Positions 19,994 through 30,228 of a stretch of 47,081 bases of DNA are shown piece after piece (positions within the stretch are counted from its first letter, which is position 1; each line of letters begins with the position of its first letter). The position numbers and the translations under genes were made by a program. The stretch is taken from assembly GCA_028728195.1 (NCBI GenBank), contig JAQYUY010000083.1, forward strand, positions 1-47,081. Direction: 5' to 3'. A model generated the notes under the pieces. That model was not told the origin of the DNA, made no database searches, and saw only the letters and a list, made by a program, of their open reading frames with translations. Origin of the DNA: Endozoicomonas sp. (ex Botrylloides leachii). Lineage in GTDB: Bacteria > Pseudomonadota > Gammaproteobacteria > Pseudomonadales > Endozoicomonadaceae.

Positions 19994-21358
19994 TTGCCAC
20001 TATTTGCTGAGGTCCTTTTGACGAACAGCGCTAAGAAGTTACTGCCTCGTGCAAGCATGATACTTAAACTGAGTATCCCTATGATTATCGCTATGCTTTC
20101 ACAGAGCTTAATGAGTTTAGTGGATGCTGCATTGGTTGGACCTATCGGAAAAAATGCGCTTGCAGTTATCGGTGCTGGAAGTAGTGCTATGTTAGTTGCG
20201 TTAGCCTTAATAGCAGGTGTATCTTCAGGGGTTCAAGCTCAGGTTGCCCGGCGTATTGGGGAAGGTCAACACCAGCAGTGTGCTATGCCTGTTAACCATG
20301 GAATTTTAATTGCCTTTATATTTGCTCTGCCTTTAAGTATTCTTTTAGTTATCGAAGCTCCTTTAATCATAAAGGCCTATACCAGCGATATTACCATTTC
20401 TACTGCTGCCATCACCTATTTCCAGATTCGAGTGATGAGCCTGACGGCTGCTGTAATGAATTTATCTTTCAGGGGGTACTGGAATGCTATTTTTAAACCT
20501 CATGGCTTCTTAAAAATTTTACTGATTAGCCACATTTTAAACGCAGTAACCAGTTATTTATTAATCTACGGGAAGCTAGGACTACCCGCATTAGGTACAA
20601 ATGGGGCAGCAGTTGGCACTTGTTTATCAATGTACCTCTGTACCTTGCTCAATATAAGAAGCTTACGGAAGACTGCCAAAGGCCATGGATTATTTACTTT
20701 ATGGCAAAACAAAAAAGCATTTATGCGTCTTATTAACTTGGCTTTGCCAGACTCGATTCAACAAACCCTGTTTGCTGTGGGCATTATGTTACTTTATGTC
20801 GTTATTGCGCAGTTAGGCACGGCAGATATGGCAATAAGCCATGTTTTAACCACACTCTCTTTATTATTGATTTTACCGGGGGTAGGTATAGGTATCTCAA
20901 CAACAACATTGGTAAGTCAAAGTTTAGGAGCTAATGAACCGAATGGAGCATGGCAATGGGGAAAAGATGCTTTATTAGTCACCACGATATTGCTGAGTTT
21001 GTTGGGCTTACCTTTTATCTTGGAACCTGCTTTCTTTTTATCACTTTTTTTACATGAACCTACCCTCGTTGCAGCAGGTCAATTGCCTCTACAATTGTTA
21101 ACAATAGGCATTATTCTTGATACTGGCGCACTGGTTTTGCCTCAGGCGCTATTAGGTTCAGGTGCTAATAAAACTGTATTGTATGTTCGATTTTTCTTTC
21201 AATGGGTGGTTTTATTACCTTGTTGTTGGCTAGTAGGTCCAGTGATGGGTTTAGGGCTTTCCTCCATTTTGCTGGTACAGATAGGCCAAAGGTTATTATC
21301 ATCCTTAAGCTTTATCTACATTTGGCATCGGCGCAAGTGGGCAACGGTTTCTATTTAA
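19994..21358 (+). CDS. MATE-family efflux transporter
   Basis: 454 aa multi-TM; LSIPMIIAMLSQSLMSLVDAALVGPIGKNALAVIGAG N-terminus typical of MATE/NorM/DinF. Confidence 0.92.
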   Translation: MPLFAEVLLTNSAKKLLPRASMILKLSIPMIIAMLSQSLMSLVDAALVGPIGKNALAVIGAGSSAMLVALALIAGVSSGVQAQVARRIGEGQHQQCAMPVNHGILIAFIFALPLSILLVIEAPLIIKAYTSDITISTAAITYFQIRVMSLTAAVMNLSFRGYWNAIFKPHGFLKILLISHILNAVTSYLLIYGKLGLPALGTNGAAVGTCLSMYLCTLLNIRSLRKTAKGHGLFTLWQNKKAFMRLINLALPDSIQQTLFAVGIMLLYVVIAQLGTADMAISHVLTTLSLLLILPGVGIGISTTTLVSQSLGANEPNGAWQWGKDALLVTTILLSLLGLPFILEPAFFLSLFLHEPTLVAAGQLPLQLLTIGIILDTGALVLPQALLGSGANKTVLYVRFFFQWVVLLPCCWLVGPVMGLGLSSILLVQIGQRLLSSLSFIYIWHRRKWATVSI

Positions 21359-21460
21359 AAAAAGCACGGGCGTCTGAATAAATTACCCCCTCAGCTTATC
21401 TTGGCAATCACACTACTGTATATAATGAATAAATCATTGCGAATCTACTTATTGGGTATT

Positions 21461-21540
21461 ATATCAATTGTTATTTGCTAACTATTCCAGTTTATTGGCC
21501 ACCTGAATATCAGCACTGCATTGGAGAATGCTTTATTATG
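21461..21540 (+). mobile_element. MITE-like dispersed element, copy I (partial)
   Basis: ATATCAATTGTTATTTGCTAAC TIR-like end then ...ATCAGCACTGCATTGGAG; core matches other copies but the right half is missing. Confidence 0.45.
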
Positions 21541-21544
21541 GTAA

Positions 21545-22732
21545 TTAATCAACACGATTGGTATTAGGTAAACAAAGCATTGAGCATAAAGCAGCAGCCA
21601 GTGTAATTCCTCCTAAAGAAAGGGTTCCAGCTGCGGGTAACCAGCCAACAATACCACTAATTAATGTGCCTAACAGCATTTCAATAAAAAAAATTAAGCC
21701 AGATGCAGTGCCAATATAGGACTTCATGTGCTCTGTAGCGCTAGCTTGGCATACAGGCATATAGACTCCAAGACCTATTTCATAGATAAAAATGCCTACC
21801 ATGTAGCCCACGATAGATTGCCCTTGTGACAAGTAGCCACTGAGCAAGGATATTAAAGCACCTAAGAATAATATAAACCCAGATAGCTTTAAACAGATTG
21901 ACCGGCTAAAGCGTTTATTTAATTGCGGTACATAGGCTGCACTTATTATATAGCCTGCAATAGCCACGGCAAATAGAAAGCCATAGTGCTTTGGAGACAC
22001 TTGTAATTGATCAATAAAGACAAAAGGAGCACCTACAACAAAAACAAAAGCCCCTGCAAATGCCATCCCTGCAGCAAAGGTAAAACGTAGATAGCATAAA
22101 TCAGTTAATACAGTGAGATACCCCAAAAGTATGCTAGGAGATTGCTCTGTTTTAGTCGTCGTATGTCGCTCAGGCAATAGTTGCAAGACCAGTAATGCGA
22201 GAATAGCGAGTACGGCCATAGTCACAAAATTGTAACGCCAGCCTGCATAATCTTGAATAAAACCACCGGCAATGGGTGCAAGCATGGGAGCTATAGTCAA
22301 GCAGCCACTGATGTAGGCCAGCATTTTAACTTCCATCGTATCGTTGTAGTAATCGCGAGCAATCGTTCGGGCAATTGCTGTACCGAAGCAACCAAAAAGA
22401 GCCTGAAAAAAACGTGCCCCAATAAACAGATAAATATTATCTGCCTGAAGGATGATAATCGTGGCTAGCAAATAAAGAGTGTACCCATACATTAGTGTTT
22501 TTTTTCTGCCCAATCGATCCGCTAAAGGGCCACATATGATCATAGAAGCGGAAAAGCCCAGCATAAATATCCCAACACTCCACTGACTAGTAGCATGGGT
22601 TGTCTCAAAATATTGAGTAACAGCAGGCAGTGAAGGAGTAAAAATATCAATGGATACTGGGCCAACAATAGCAAAGAGAGTCAGCACAGCAAGAATAGTG
22701 CCTGAGTGATGTTCTGGAGTTAACTGTCGCAT
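21545..22732 (-). CDS. Bcr/CflA-type MFS multidrug transporter
   Basis: SIDIFTPSLPAVTQYFETTHATSQWSVGIFMLGFSASMIICGPLADRLGRKKTL. Confidence 0.9.
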   Translation of the reverse strand: MRQLTPEHHSGTILAVLTLFAIVGPVSIDIFTPSLPAVTQYFETTHATSQWSVGIFMLGFSASMIICGPLADRLGRKKTLMYGYTLYLLATIIILQADNIYLFIGARFFQALFGCFGTAIARTIARDYYNDTMEVKMLAYISGCLTIAPMLAPIAGGFIQDYAGWRYNFVTMAVLAILALLVLQLLPERHTTTKTEQSPSILLGYLTVLTDLCYLRFTFAAGMAFAGAFVFVVGAPFVFIDQLQVSPKHYGFLFAVAIAGYIISAAYVPQLNKRFSRSICLKLSGFILFLGALISLLSGYLSQGQSIVGYMVGIFIYEIGLGVYMPVCQASATEHMKSYIGTASGLIFFIEMLLGTLISGIVGWLPAAGTLSLGGITLAAALCSMLCLPNTNRVD

Positions 22733-22957
22733 GGTTATATTTGGGTTACCGTACGGATTAAAGCTTAGCAGCCTCTAAACAGGCAGATAATTAGCCGTAT
22801 TGCGTCATGGCATATAAGCGCAATAAAGTCAGTCCTTAAAAAGGATAATGGTATGAGCTAAAACGTATTCTACAGGAATAATATTGATTTATCCTTAAGG
22901 GATTCTCTGCAAGCTCCGTATAGCATAGAATAGACCGGATAATCTTCAAAGGGGTTA

Positions 22958-23545
22958 TTGGAATTGGATATTACATTTACTGAAACTGCTCAGACATATC
23001 TCGCTAAGCTGCTTGAAAAACAAGCAGTAGAAGGTATAGGCGTACGTCTTTTTGTTACCCAACCAGGAACACCGAGTGCGGAAACTTGTCTTGCGTACTG
23101 TAAGCCAGGGGAAGAAAAAGTAGGAGACCTGAAACTAGCTCTTTCTCTTTTTGACTGCTACGTAGAAGGTGCCAGCGAGGACTATCTGGAGGGGGCAGTC
23201 GTTGACTTTGCCGAAGACAAGCTAGGAGGGCAGCTAACTATCAAAGCACCTAATGCCAAAGTGCCTCAGGTCAATGAAGATAGCCCCTTGCATGAACGCA
23301 TTAATTATGTGTTACAAACAGAGATCAACCCTAGCTTAGCTTCTCATGGGGGGATGATTACTTTGGTCGAAATAGAGGATAACGTTGCTGTTCTTCAATT
23401 TGGCGGGGGCTGTCAGGGTTGCGGTATGGTTGATATGACATTAAAAGATGGCGTTGAAAGCACTTTAATGGAACGTATCCCTGAACTACGTGGTGTCAGA
23501 GATGTTACTGACCACACGATTAGAGATAATGCTTACTTTAAGTAG
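22958..23545 (+). CDS. nfuA: Fe-S biogenesis protein NfuA (TTG start)
   Basis: A-type-like N-domain plus Nfu domain [45 protein letters not shown] with CxxC. Confidence 0.95.
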   Translation: MELDITFTETAQTYLAKLLEKQAVEGIGVRLFVTQPGTPSAETCLAYCKPGEEKVGDLKLALSLFDCYVEGASEDYLEGAVVDFAEDKLGGQLTIKAPNAKVPQVNEDSPLHERINYVLQTEINPSLASHGGMITLVEIEDNVAVLQFGGGCQGCGMVDMTLKDGVESTLMERIPELRGVRDVTDHTIRDNAYFK

Positions 23546-23591
23546 TTATTTCTTGACGTAATGTATGCTGGAAGGTAATGCAGCTTTATTT

Positions 23592-23621
23592 GTAGTGTGA
23601 TTACTGAAGGAATCACACTAC
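23592..23621. terminator. Hairpin between convergent genes
   Basis: GTAGTGTGATT-ACTGAAGG-AATCACACTAC perfect 11-bp stem between nfuA and the convergent methyltransferase gene. Confidence 0.65.
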
Positions 23622-23627
23622 TACAGT

Positions 23628-24263
23628 TCACAGTTTTCGTAGAATATTTAAACCATGGCGAACAGGTAGTAATACATTTTCTACATCATTTCGTGCAACA
23701 ATGTGGCTATTAAGATCAGCAATTACTTGATCGCGAGCTTCAGTCGGGCTTAATACACGGCCTCGCCATAGAGCATCGTCAATGACAATGATGCCTCCCT
23801 GCTTTAACATCGGTAAAATGCACTCAAGGTAATCAAAATAAGCCTTTTTATCAGCATCTAGAAAGACCATATCCAAAGGTTCTGCTATTTCAGGAATTGT
23901 GTCTAGTGCACGTCCAAACAGTACCTTAATTTTATGTCCATGGGGAGAGCGATCAAAGAATGATTGCGCTATCGAAATAGCACGTGGGTTTGTTTCACAG
24001 CAATAAACTACTGCATTTTCTGCTATACCTTCAGCCATTGATAATGCGGCATAACCTGTAAACATACCAACTTCAAGAATAACGCGACTATGGGTCAGCG
24101 TTGCTAACAGCTTGAGTGTTTGGCCAACCAGCCGACCTGACATATTGTGTGGATAACGAGTACGTTGATACGTAATTTTAGCCAATTCTTTCAAAAGAGC
24201 TGATTCGCCACTGGTCATATCTTCACAATATTGCTCAATTAACGGATTGACCAACACATCCAT
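23628..24263 (-). CDS. O-methyltransferase (COMT-like, SAM-dependent)
   Basis: VILEVGMFTGYAALSMAEGI, DMVFLDADKKAYFDYLE, GGIIVIDDALWRGRV motifs of the class I O-methyltransferase family 3. Confidence 0.92.
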   Translation of the reverse strand: MDVLVNPLIEQYCEDMTSGESALLKELAKITYQRTRYPHNMSGRLVGQTLKLLATLTHSRVILEVGMFTGYAALSMAEGIAENAVVYCCETNPRAISIAQSFFDRSPHGHKIKVLFGRALDTIPEIAEPLDMVFLDADKKAYFDYLECILPMLKQGGIIVIDDALWRGRVLSPTEARDQVIADLNSHIVARNDVENVLLPVRHGLNILRKL

Positions 24264-24324
24264 ATACTGCTGCCTATGGTTTTTATGTAGCGTTAAGGAT
24301 TAATACCTCAAAAAGTTAAGCATT

Positions 24325-24451
24325 ATACCAATCATTTTTTCTAACGACGTTGGCACTTTTTGCAATAGCCTTGCTATTACTTATTACTTCGCCTTGCTCT
24401 AGAGTCCAGCTGCATAAGCTGATTATGATAGTTAGAAAACACTATTGGTAT
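24325..24451 (+). mobile_element. MITE-like dispersed element, copy D (both TIRs intact, internal deletion)
   Basis: Left ATACCAATCATTTTTTCTAAC and right GTTAGAAAACACTATTGGTAT are inverted repeats; core GCAATAGCCTTGCTATTACTTATTACTTCGCCTTGCTCTAGAGTCCAGC shared with other copies. Confidence 0.8.
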
Positions 24452-24492
24452 TATTTTGCACCTACCTTGATAACTATCATGTGATAAAGAAA

Positions 24493-25173
24493 CTAAATCC
24501 AGTTACTAGGTTGTTTTTTCTTCGCTTTAAGTCTAGGTAAAATTAAGCCGAGAATAATACCGATAAGTAGTGTGCCTGCACCGTATAAAAACCATGTATA
24601 GTGATCTCTTTTTGCTAGTTGGTTTTTATCGGTTTCTAATATCTTCACACGTTTTTGCAACTGCATATTATCCACTACTAAGCTTTTATTGCGTTGATCA
24701 ATAGCCAGTGGGTCAGCGCTGATCGTTTTGATTCTTTGAAGTTCTGCAGTTTCTGTAGTGAGTTGCAGGTTGGTGCTTTGTAATTTATCTGTCAGGTGCT
24801 GCACTTGGGTTTTGGTTGTTTGCAATTGTTCACTTAACTTTGCCTTTTCCTTAATGGCCTGATCAATATTGTCCTGAAGCATCGGTAGCTGGAGTACAGC
24901 AGGAGGGTTTTTTAGTAAATATTGCGTTCTGATATAGCCCTGAAGTCCGCTTGGAGTAACGACTTTACTGTAGCCATTTCCTGCATTTTCATCTATAACC
25001 TCCATTTTGGTTCCCGTTTTCAACCCTTGATGGGTAATTTTATACTGGTTACTAGGGCCAGCACGCATAGGGATATAAATGATATCGGTGATATATCGGC
25101 TATCGGCAAAGGTGGCCCCAGCAAATAAAAGACCAACCAACATAAAAATATATTTTTTTTGCATTGATTTCAC
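24493..25173 (-). CDS. SH3-domain / coiled-coil / C-terminal TM protein (YgiM, TIGR04211-like)
   Basis: Signal peptide, SH3b-like region [29 protein letters not shown], coiled coil, C-terminal TM with basic tail. Confidence 0.88.
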   Translation of the reverse strand: MKSMQKKYIFMLVGLLFAGATFADSRYITDIIYIPMRAGPSNQYKITHQGLKTGTKMEVIDENAGNGYSKVVTPSGLQGYIRTQYLLKNPPAVLQLPMLQDNIDQAIKEKAKLSEQLQTTKTQVQHLTDKLQSTNLQLTTETAELQRIKTISADPLAIDQRNKSLVVDNMQLQKRVKILETDKNQLAKRDHYTWFLYGAGTLLIGIILGLILPRLKAKKKQPSNWI

Positions 25174-25469
25174 GGCAATATTTTCTTAAATGGTTTAACA
25201 GTGATGTTGCGATAAACGCCTGCTTCAACAAAAGGATCCGCATCAGCCCATGCTTGAGCCTGATCAAAATTTGAAAATTCAGCTACAACAAGGCTACCAG
25301 TAAAACCAGCCTCGCCTGGTTCATTACTGTCAATAGCTGGGCAAGGCCCGGCCAATAGCAGTCGCCCTTCAGCTTTTAGTTTATTTAGTCGGGCAAGATG
25401 GGCAGGTCTTGCCGACTGCCTGAGAGGAAGACTGTTCTCAACATCTTCGCTGATAACTGCATATATCAT
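25170..25469 (-). CDS. yciI: YciI-family protein
   Basis: 99 aa; [25 protein letters not shown] and [19 protein letters not shown]. Confidence 0.92.
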   Translation of the reverse strand: MIYAVISEDVENSLPLRQSARPAHLARLNKLKAEGRLLLAGPCPAIDSNEPGEAGFTGSLVVAEFSNFDQAQAWADADPFVEAGVYRNITVKPFKKILP

Positions 25470-25472
25470 TGA

Positions 25473-26048
25473 TCACTTTTCCTCTGTACGAATATACCTG
25501 GAGATACTTAATAATTGAATAATAACAAAAATAAAGGTCAATATCAGGCTACCAAAAACTTTAAAGTCGACCCAAATGTCATGAAAAGAAAAGGCTACGT
25601 AAAGATTAGCTGCACCAAGGAATATAAAAAATACGACCCAGCTCATATTGACTCGTCGCCAAATCTCATCAGGCAAGGTTAGTGCATGATCCAGCATGCG
25701 CTGAATAAGTGGTTTCTGGCCGATAAACTGGCTGCCTAGAAATGCTGCAGCAAAGACCCAGTTAACAATAGGGGCCTTCCACTTAAGAAAAGCTACGTCA
25801 TGGAAAGCAAGTGTCATACCACCAAATCCTAATACTGCAACAAGTGTGACCATATGGCTTTTTTCTAATGTGCGATTTTTCAATAGTAAACCGCCGTATA
25901 CAATAGCGGATACCAACATCAACACTAAGGTTGCACTGAAAGGCCCGCCTAGCTGGTAAGTATTCCCCCCCACTTCAATCACTCTCGGGTCCATTTTGTA
26001 AACAACAAAAAATACAACCAGTGGGATAAAATCAATCAATTGTTTCAT
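25473..26048 (-). CDS. yciB: Septation protein A / inner membrane protein YciB
   Basis: MKQLIDFIPLVVFFVVYK N-terminus, FIGQKPLIQRML, WVVFFIFLGAANLYVAF. Confidence 0.95.
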   Translation of the reverse strand: MKQLIDFIPLVVFFVVYKMDPRVIEVGGNTYQLGGPFSATLVLMLVSAIVYGGLLLKNRTLEKSHMVTLVAVLGFGGMTLAFHDVAFLKWKAPIVNWVFAAAFLGSQFIGQKPLIQRMLDHALTLPDEIWRRVNMSWVVFFIFLGAANLYVAFSFHDIWVDFKVFGSLILTFIFVIIQLLSISRYIRTEEK

Positions 26049-26175
26049 TCGTTAGCCATTAATAATTCATAAAATAGAAAAAGTCGCTAGCCAAAGCATA
26101 AACCAGTTATTCATAAGATAAAGGTTACAGACAGCGCCAGTAAAAATAAAATGTTAAGATAGCTTATTATTTATT

Positions 26176-27081
26176 TTGGAAACACACACGACATTGAATC
26201 TTATTGATCTACACTGCCATACTACGGCATCTGATGGCTCTTTGAGCCCTATACAGCTTTATGAACGTGCTCATGAGCATAATATTACAGCTCTTGCTAT
26301 CACCGACCATGATAGCGTTGCTGGCTATGAGTTTCTTAACGCCGTTAATGATTTGCCAGCAGGCCCTAAACTGATTTCAGGTATCGAGCTATCAACGGCA
26401 TGGTCTGGTATAGAAATTCATATTGTTAGTCTGAATTTTTCACTAAATAACCCTGACTTTAAAACGATTATTCAAGAGCAAGGCCGATCAAGGCGTCAAC
26501 GTGCTTTATATATTGCTGAGCGCCTAGCGCATAAATTGAATGCCTATTCCGCTGAAACATTGTTCAATGAAGTGCTTGCTGAGGCAATATCAGTTCAACA
26601 AAGGCCAGGGAGTGGCTTTTCTTTGGCCAATACCGATATTCAGGTAGGGCGTCCCCACTTTGCTAATTGGCTGGTCAACCAAGGTATTGTTAGCAACCAG
26701 CAAAGTGCTTTTAAAAAATATCTGGGTAATAACAAGTTGGGAGACCTTAAACGGTTCTGGCCTTCTATGGCTCAGGGGGTAGCCCGTATGCGGGCATTAG
26801 GAGCAGTGCCAGTACTAGCTCACCCCATGAAATATGGTATGACAAGAGTGAAGTTGCAAGCACTTATTAATGATTTTAAGCTAGCAGGCGGGCAAGCATT
26901 GGAGGTGGTCGGTTGCAATGTCTCTAATAGCCAAGTTCAACAACTGGCAGGCTTCTGTGAAGATTTTGATCTGAAAGCATCTCAAGGCAGCGATTTTCAT
27001 TCTCCTAATAACCCATGGGTTGAGTTAGGACGTTTTCCTCCATTGCCCAAACAGCTTACGCCGGTATGGGACGACTGGTAA
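26176..27081 (+). CDS. PHP-domain phosphoesterase (RNase AM / TrpH-like)
   Basis: DLHCHTTASDGSLSP, AITDHDSVAGYEF, VLAHPMKY, GSDFHSPNNPWVELGRF. Possible non-ATG start at the annotated position. Confidence 0.92.
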   Translation: METHTTLNLIDLHCHTTASDGSLSPIQLYERAHEHNITALAITDHDSVAGYEFLNAVNDLPAGPKLISGIELSTAWSGIEIHIVSLNFSLNNPDFKTIIQEQGRSRRQRALYIAERLAHKLNAYSAETLFNEVLAEAISVQQRPGSGFSLANTDIQVGRPHFANWLVNQGIVSNQQSAFKKYLGNNKLGDLKRFWPSMAQGVARMRALGAVPVLAHPMKYGMTRVKLQALINDFKLAGGQALEVVGCNVSNSQVQQLAGFCEDFDLKASQGSDFHSPNNPWVELGRFPPLPKQLTPVWDDW

Positions 27082-27186
27082 ACTTGCTACTTTTTTAGTC
27101 CGTCCTAACTTAAAAATTAAGTGCTAGTATATCAGCGCTGAACCATTAGTCTGAGAGAGGCTATTTTTAACTTAAAATATAATGCA

Positions 27187-27810
27187 ATGAGCCAATTTTT
27201 TAAGATTCATCCAGACACTCCGCAACCAAGATTAATTAATCAGGCAGTGGACATTATTCGATCCGGCGGTATTATTGCCTACCCAACGGATTCGGCCTAT
27301 GCTATCGGTTGCCTCATTGGCGATAAAAAGTCAATTGATCGTATTAAAAATATACGTCAGATAAGTGATAATCATAATTTCACTCTCGTATGCAGGGATC
27401 TCTCTGAAATTGCAGTGTATGCGCAGATCAACAATAGTCAGTACCGTATGTTAAAAGCACACACACCTGGCGCCTATACTTTTATTTTAAAAGGGTCCCG
27501 TGAAGTACCTAGACGTCTGATGCATCCTAAGCGGAAAACAATTGGCATAAGAGTTCCTAAATGTACGATTACCCAAGCGCTATTAGCAGCACTTGATGGT
27601 CCGCTTATGAGCACAACATTGCAACTTCCCTTAGATAAAGAACCAATACTTGACCCTTACGATATACGTCAATTACTTGAAACAGAGCTTGATCTGATCA
27701 TTGACGGCGGTTATTGTGGCATAGAGCCAACCACAGTTGTTAGCTTGCTAAGCGATAGACCAGAGTTGATTCGCAAAGGTAGAGGTGATATCTCTACTTT
27801 AGGGCTTTAA
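27187..27810 (+). CDS. yciO: L-threonylcarbamoyladenylate synthase-like YciO/Sua5 family
   Basis: GGIIAYPTDSAYAIGC, PGAYTFILKGSREVPRRLMHPKRKTIGIRVP. Confidence 0.92.
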   Translation: MSQFFKIHPDTPQPRLINQAVDIIRSGGIIAYPTDSAYAIGCLIGDKKSIDRIKNIRQISDNHNFTLVCRDLSEIAVYAQINNSQYRMLKAHTPGAYTFILKGSREVPRRLMHPKRKTIGIRVPKCTITQALLAALDGPLMSTTLQLPLDKEPILDPYDIRQLLETELDLIIDGGYCGIEPTTVVSLLSDRPELIRKGRGDISTLGL

Positions 27811-28183
27811 GAAAAATATCACCAGATTTAAGCAACAGCACTAAATTAAAGCAGAGAGGTTAATTGGATAACAATAATTAGGAGTATTCCATAAGCATAT
27901 CAATAGTAAGGTACTGCAAGACATCATCTGAAGGTAAGCAATGCATAATATACAGCACTAAAGATTAATATAGGTTGTGCTTAAGTACGTCAAAGGCTAC
28001 AGAGACGTTCTGCTCTTTCCTATAACAATAATCTATCGTACCCTATTCTTTAAATTCGTTATCACGGATAGGTTATAAGCGGTTTTGGCTATCACGCAGT
28101 AAACGTGTTGTTCTGGGGAGAATTAGCACAAGAACCGATTCTTAAACTATTCGGGCTAAAGTATATCATTAAGGGAGGCTCGT

Positions 28184-29398
28184 TTGAGCGCTGTAGACCC
28201 CCAGTCGCGAGTGTTGTCGGGTATGCGACCTACTGGCCGATTGCATCTTGGCCATTATCATGGTGTTTTAAAAAATTGGTTAACATTGCAACATGAGTAC
28301 GACTGCTTTTTCTTTGTAGCAGATTGGCATGCGCTCACCACGCATTATGAAGAGGCGAAATACCTAGAACAGCGTGTTTACGATATGGTAATTGATTGGT
28401 TGGCAGTCGGTATTAACCCCAGTACGGCCACTTTATTTATCCAATCGAAAGTACCTGAACATGCTGAGCTGCATTTATTACTCTCAATGATCACTCCACT
28501 TTCTTGGTTAGAGCGCGCGCCTGGCTTCAAAGATCAACAAGAAAAACTGCGCGAGAAAGACTTGTCTACCTACGGATTCCTCGGCTACCCGCTGCTTCAA
28601 AGCGCCGATATTTTAACCTATCGAGCAGGCTATGTACCTATTGGGGCGGACCAAGAAGCCCATATAGAAATCACCCGTGAAATTGCACGTCGAGTTAATC
28701 ACCTTTATGGTCGAGAACCGGGGTTTGAAAGTAATGCTGAAGCCGCAATTAAAAAAATGAGTAAAAAAACAGGCGTACTGTATCGAAAATTACGCAGACG
28801 TTATCTTGAACAGGGTAATGAAGAAGCACTTAAAACAGCTCAGGCCTTGCTAAAAGAGCAAAGCAACATGACCTTAGGGGATAAAGAGCGCTTATTGGGC
28901 TATCTTGAAGGGACAGGAAAGGTGATCCTACCAGAACCTCAGGGATTACTGACAACGTATGCTGGTGTACCGGGGTTAGATGGACAAAAAATGTCTAATA
29001 CTGACAATAATACGATTAGCTTGCGGGATACACCAGACCAAATCAACAAAAAAATTCGTCGTATGCCAACAGATCCAGCACGGATAAGACGTAATGACCC
29101 TGGAGATCCGACAAAATGTCCGGTCTGGCAATTGCATAAAGTGTATTCAAATGATAAACAAAAACAATGGGTACAGGTAGGTTGCCAAAATGCCAGCATT
29201 GGTTGCCTTGACTGTAAGCAACCCCTGATTGAAACGGTGATTGAAGAAGTTCAGCCTATTAGAATAGAAGCCTTGGAACTGGAAAGTAATCCCGATGTCG
29301 TAAAGAATATCATTGCAGAGGGTAGTGAAGTTGCGCGTGATGAAGCTCAGAATACGCTAAGGGAAATCCGAGAAGCCATAGGACTTGATTATAGATGA
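28184..29398 (+). CDS. trpS: Tryptophanyl-tRNA synthetase
   Basis: GMRPTGRLHLGHYHGVLKNW (HIGH) and GLDGQKMSNTDN (KMSKS-like) motifs. Confidence 0.95.
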   Translation: MSAVDPQSRVLSGMRPTGRLHLGHYHGVLKNWLTLQHEYDCFFFVADWHALTTHYEEAKYLEQRVYDMVIDWLAVGINPSTATLFIQSKVPEHAELHLLLSMITPLSWLERAPGFKDQQEKLREKDLSTYGFLGYPLLQSADILTYRAGYVPIGADQEAHIEITREIARRVNHLYGREPGFESNAEAAIKKMSKKTGVLYRKLRRRYLEQGNEEALKTAQALLKEQSNMTLGDKERLLGYLEGTGKVILPEPQGLLTTYAGVPGLDGQKMSNTDNNTISLRDTPDQINKKIRRMPTDPARIRRNDPGDPTKCPVWQLHKVYSNDKQKQWVQVGCQNASIGCLDCKQPLIETVIEEVQPIRIEALELESNPDVVKNIIAEGSEVARDEAQNTLREIREAIGLDYR

Positions 29399-30225
29399 GT
29401 ACTATAAATGCTGCTAGCAGCCTTCCAGATATAGCAGTAACTGAGTCTACAGAGCGTACTATTGCCTTGTTAAAAGGAGAACCGCTAACCAAGTTGCCAG
29501 ATGATCTTTATATTCCACCGGAGGCTTTGCAGATTTTTCTTGAAGCTTTTGAGGGGCCTCTTGATCTATTATTGTATCTGATCAAGCGAAACAATATGGA
29601 TATACTTGACATTCGAGTCGCTGAAATCACCTATCAGTATATGAATTACATTGAGTTAATGGAGACAACCCAGTTTGAATTAGCTGCTGAGTACTTAGTC
29701 ATGGCGGCAACGCTAGCAGAGATAAAATCCCGCATATTACTGCCTCGCTCAGAAGAAAGCGATGAAGACGAACATGACCCTAGGGCAGAATTAATTCGCA
29801 AGCTACAAGAGTATGAGCGCTTTAAAAAAGCGGCGGAAGACCTTGATGATTTGCCTAGAGTAGGGCGCGATACTTATATTGCCAATTCAGAGGCACCTGA
29901 CTTTGAGTTGGCTAGAGCACAACCTGTCGTGGATTTAAAAGAGCTTTTATTAGCCATGGCCGCAGTAATGCGTCGAGCAGATATGTTTGAAAACCACCAG
30001 ATTGAAAAAGAAACACTTTCTGTGCGTGAGCGCATGAGTGATGTCTTGTCTTTATTATCATCACAGCGGTTTACTCCTTTTGTTGCTTTATATCGCCTTA
30101 CAGAAGGTCGATTAGGTGTTGTTGTTACATTTATGGCTGTGATGGAGCTGATTAAAGAATCGCTCATTGAGTTAGTTCAAAGTGAGCCTTATGGACCTAT
30201 TCATGTAAAGTTGCGGGTTGAATAA
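29395..30225 (+). CDS. scpA: Segregation and condensation protein A
   Basis: FEGPLDLLLYLIKRNNMDILDIRVAEITYQYMNYI; ATGA overlap with trpS. Confidence 0.96.
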   Translation: MSTINAASSLPDIAVTESTERTIALLKGEPLTKLPDDLYIPPEALQIFLEAFEGPLDLLLYLIKRNNMDILDIRVAEITYQYMNYIELMETTQFELAAEYLVMAATLAEIKSRILLPRSEESDEDEHDPRAELIRKLQEYERFKKAAEDLDDLPRVGRDTYIANSEAPDFELARAQPVVDLKELLLAMAAVMRRADMFENHQIEKETLSVRERMSDVLSLLSSQRFTPFVALYRLTEGRLGVVVTFMAVMELIKESLIELVQSEPYGPIHVKLRVE

Positions 30226-30228
30226 GTA

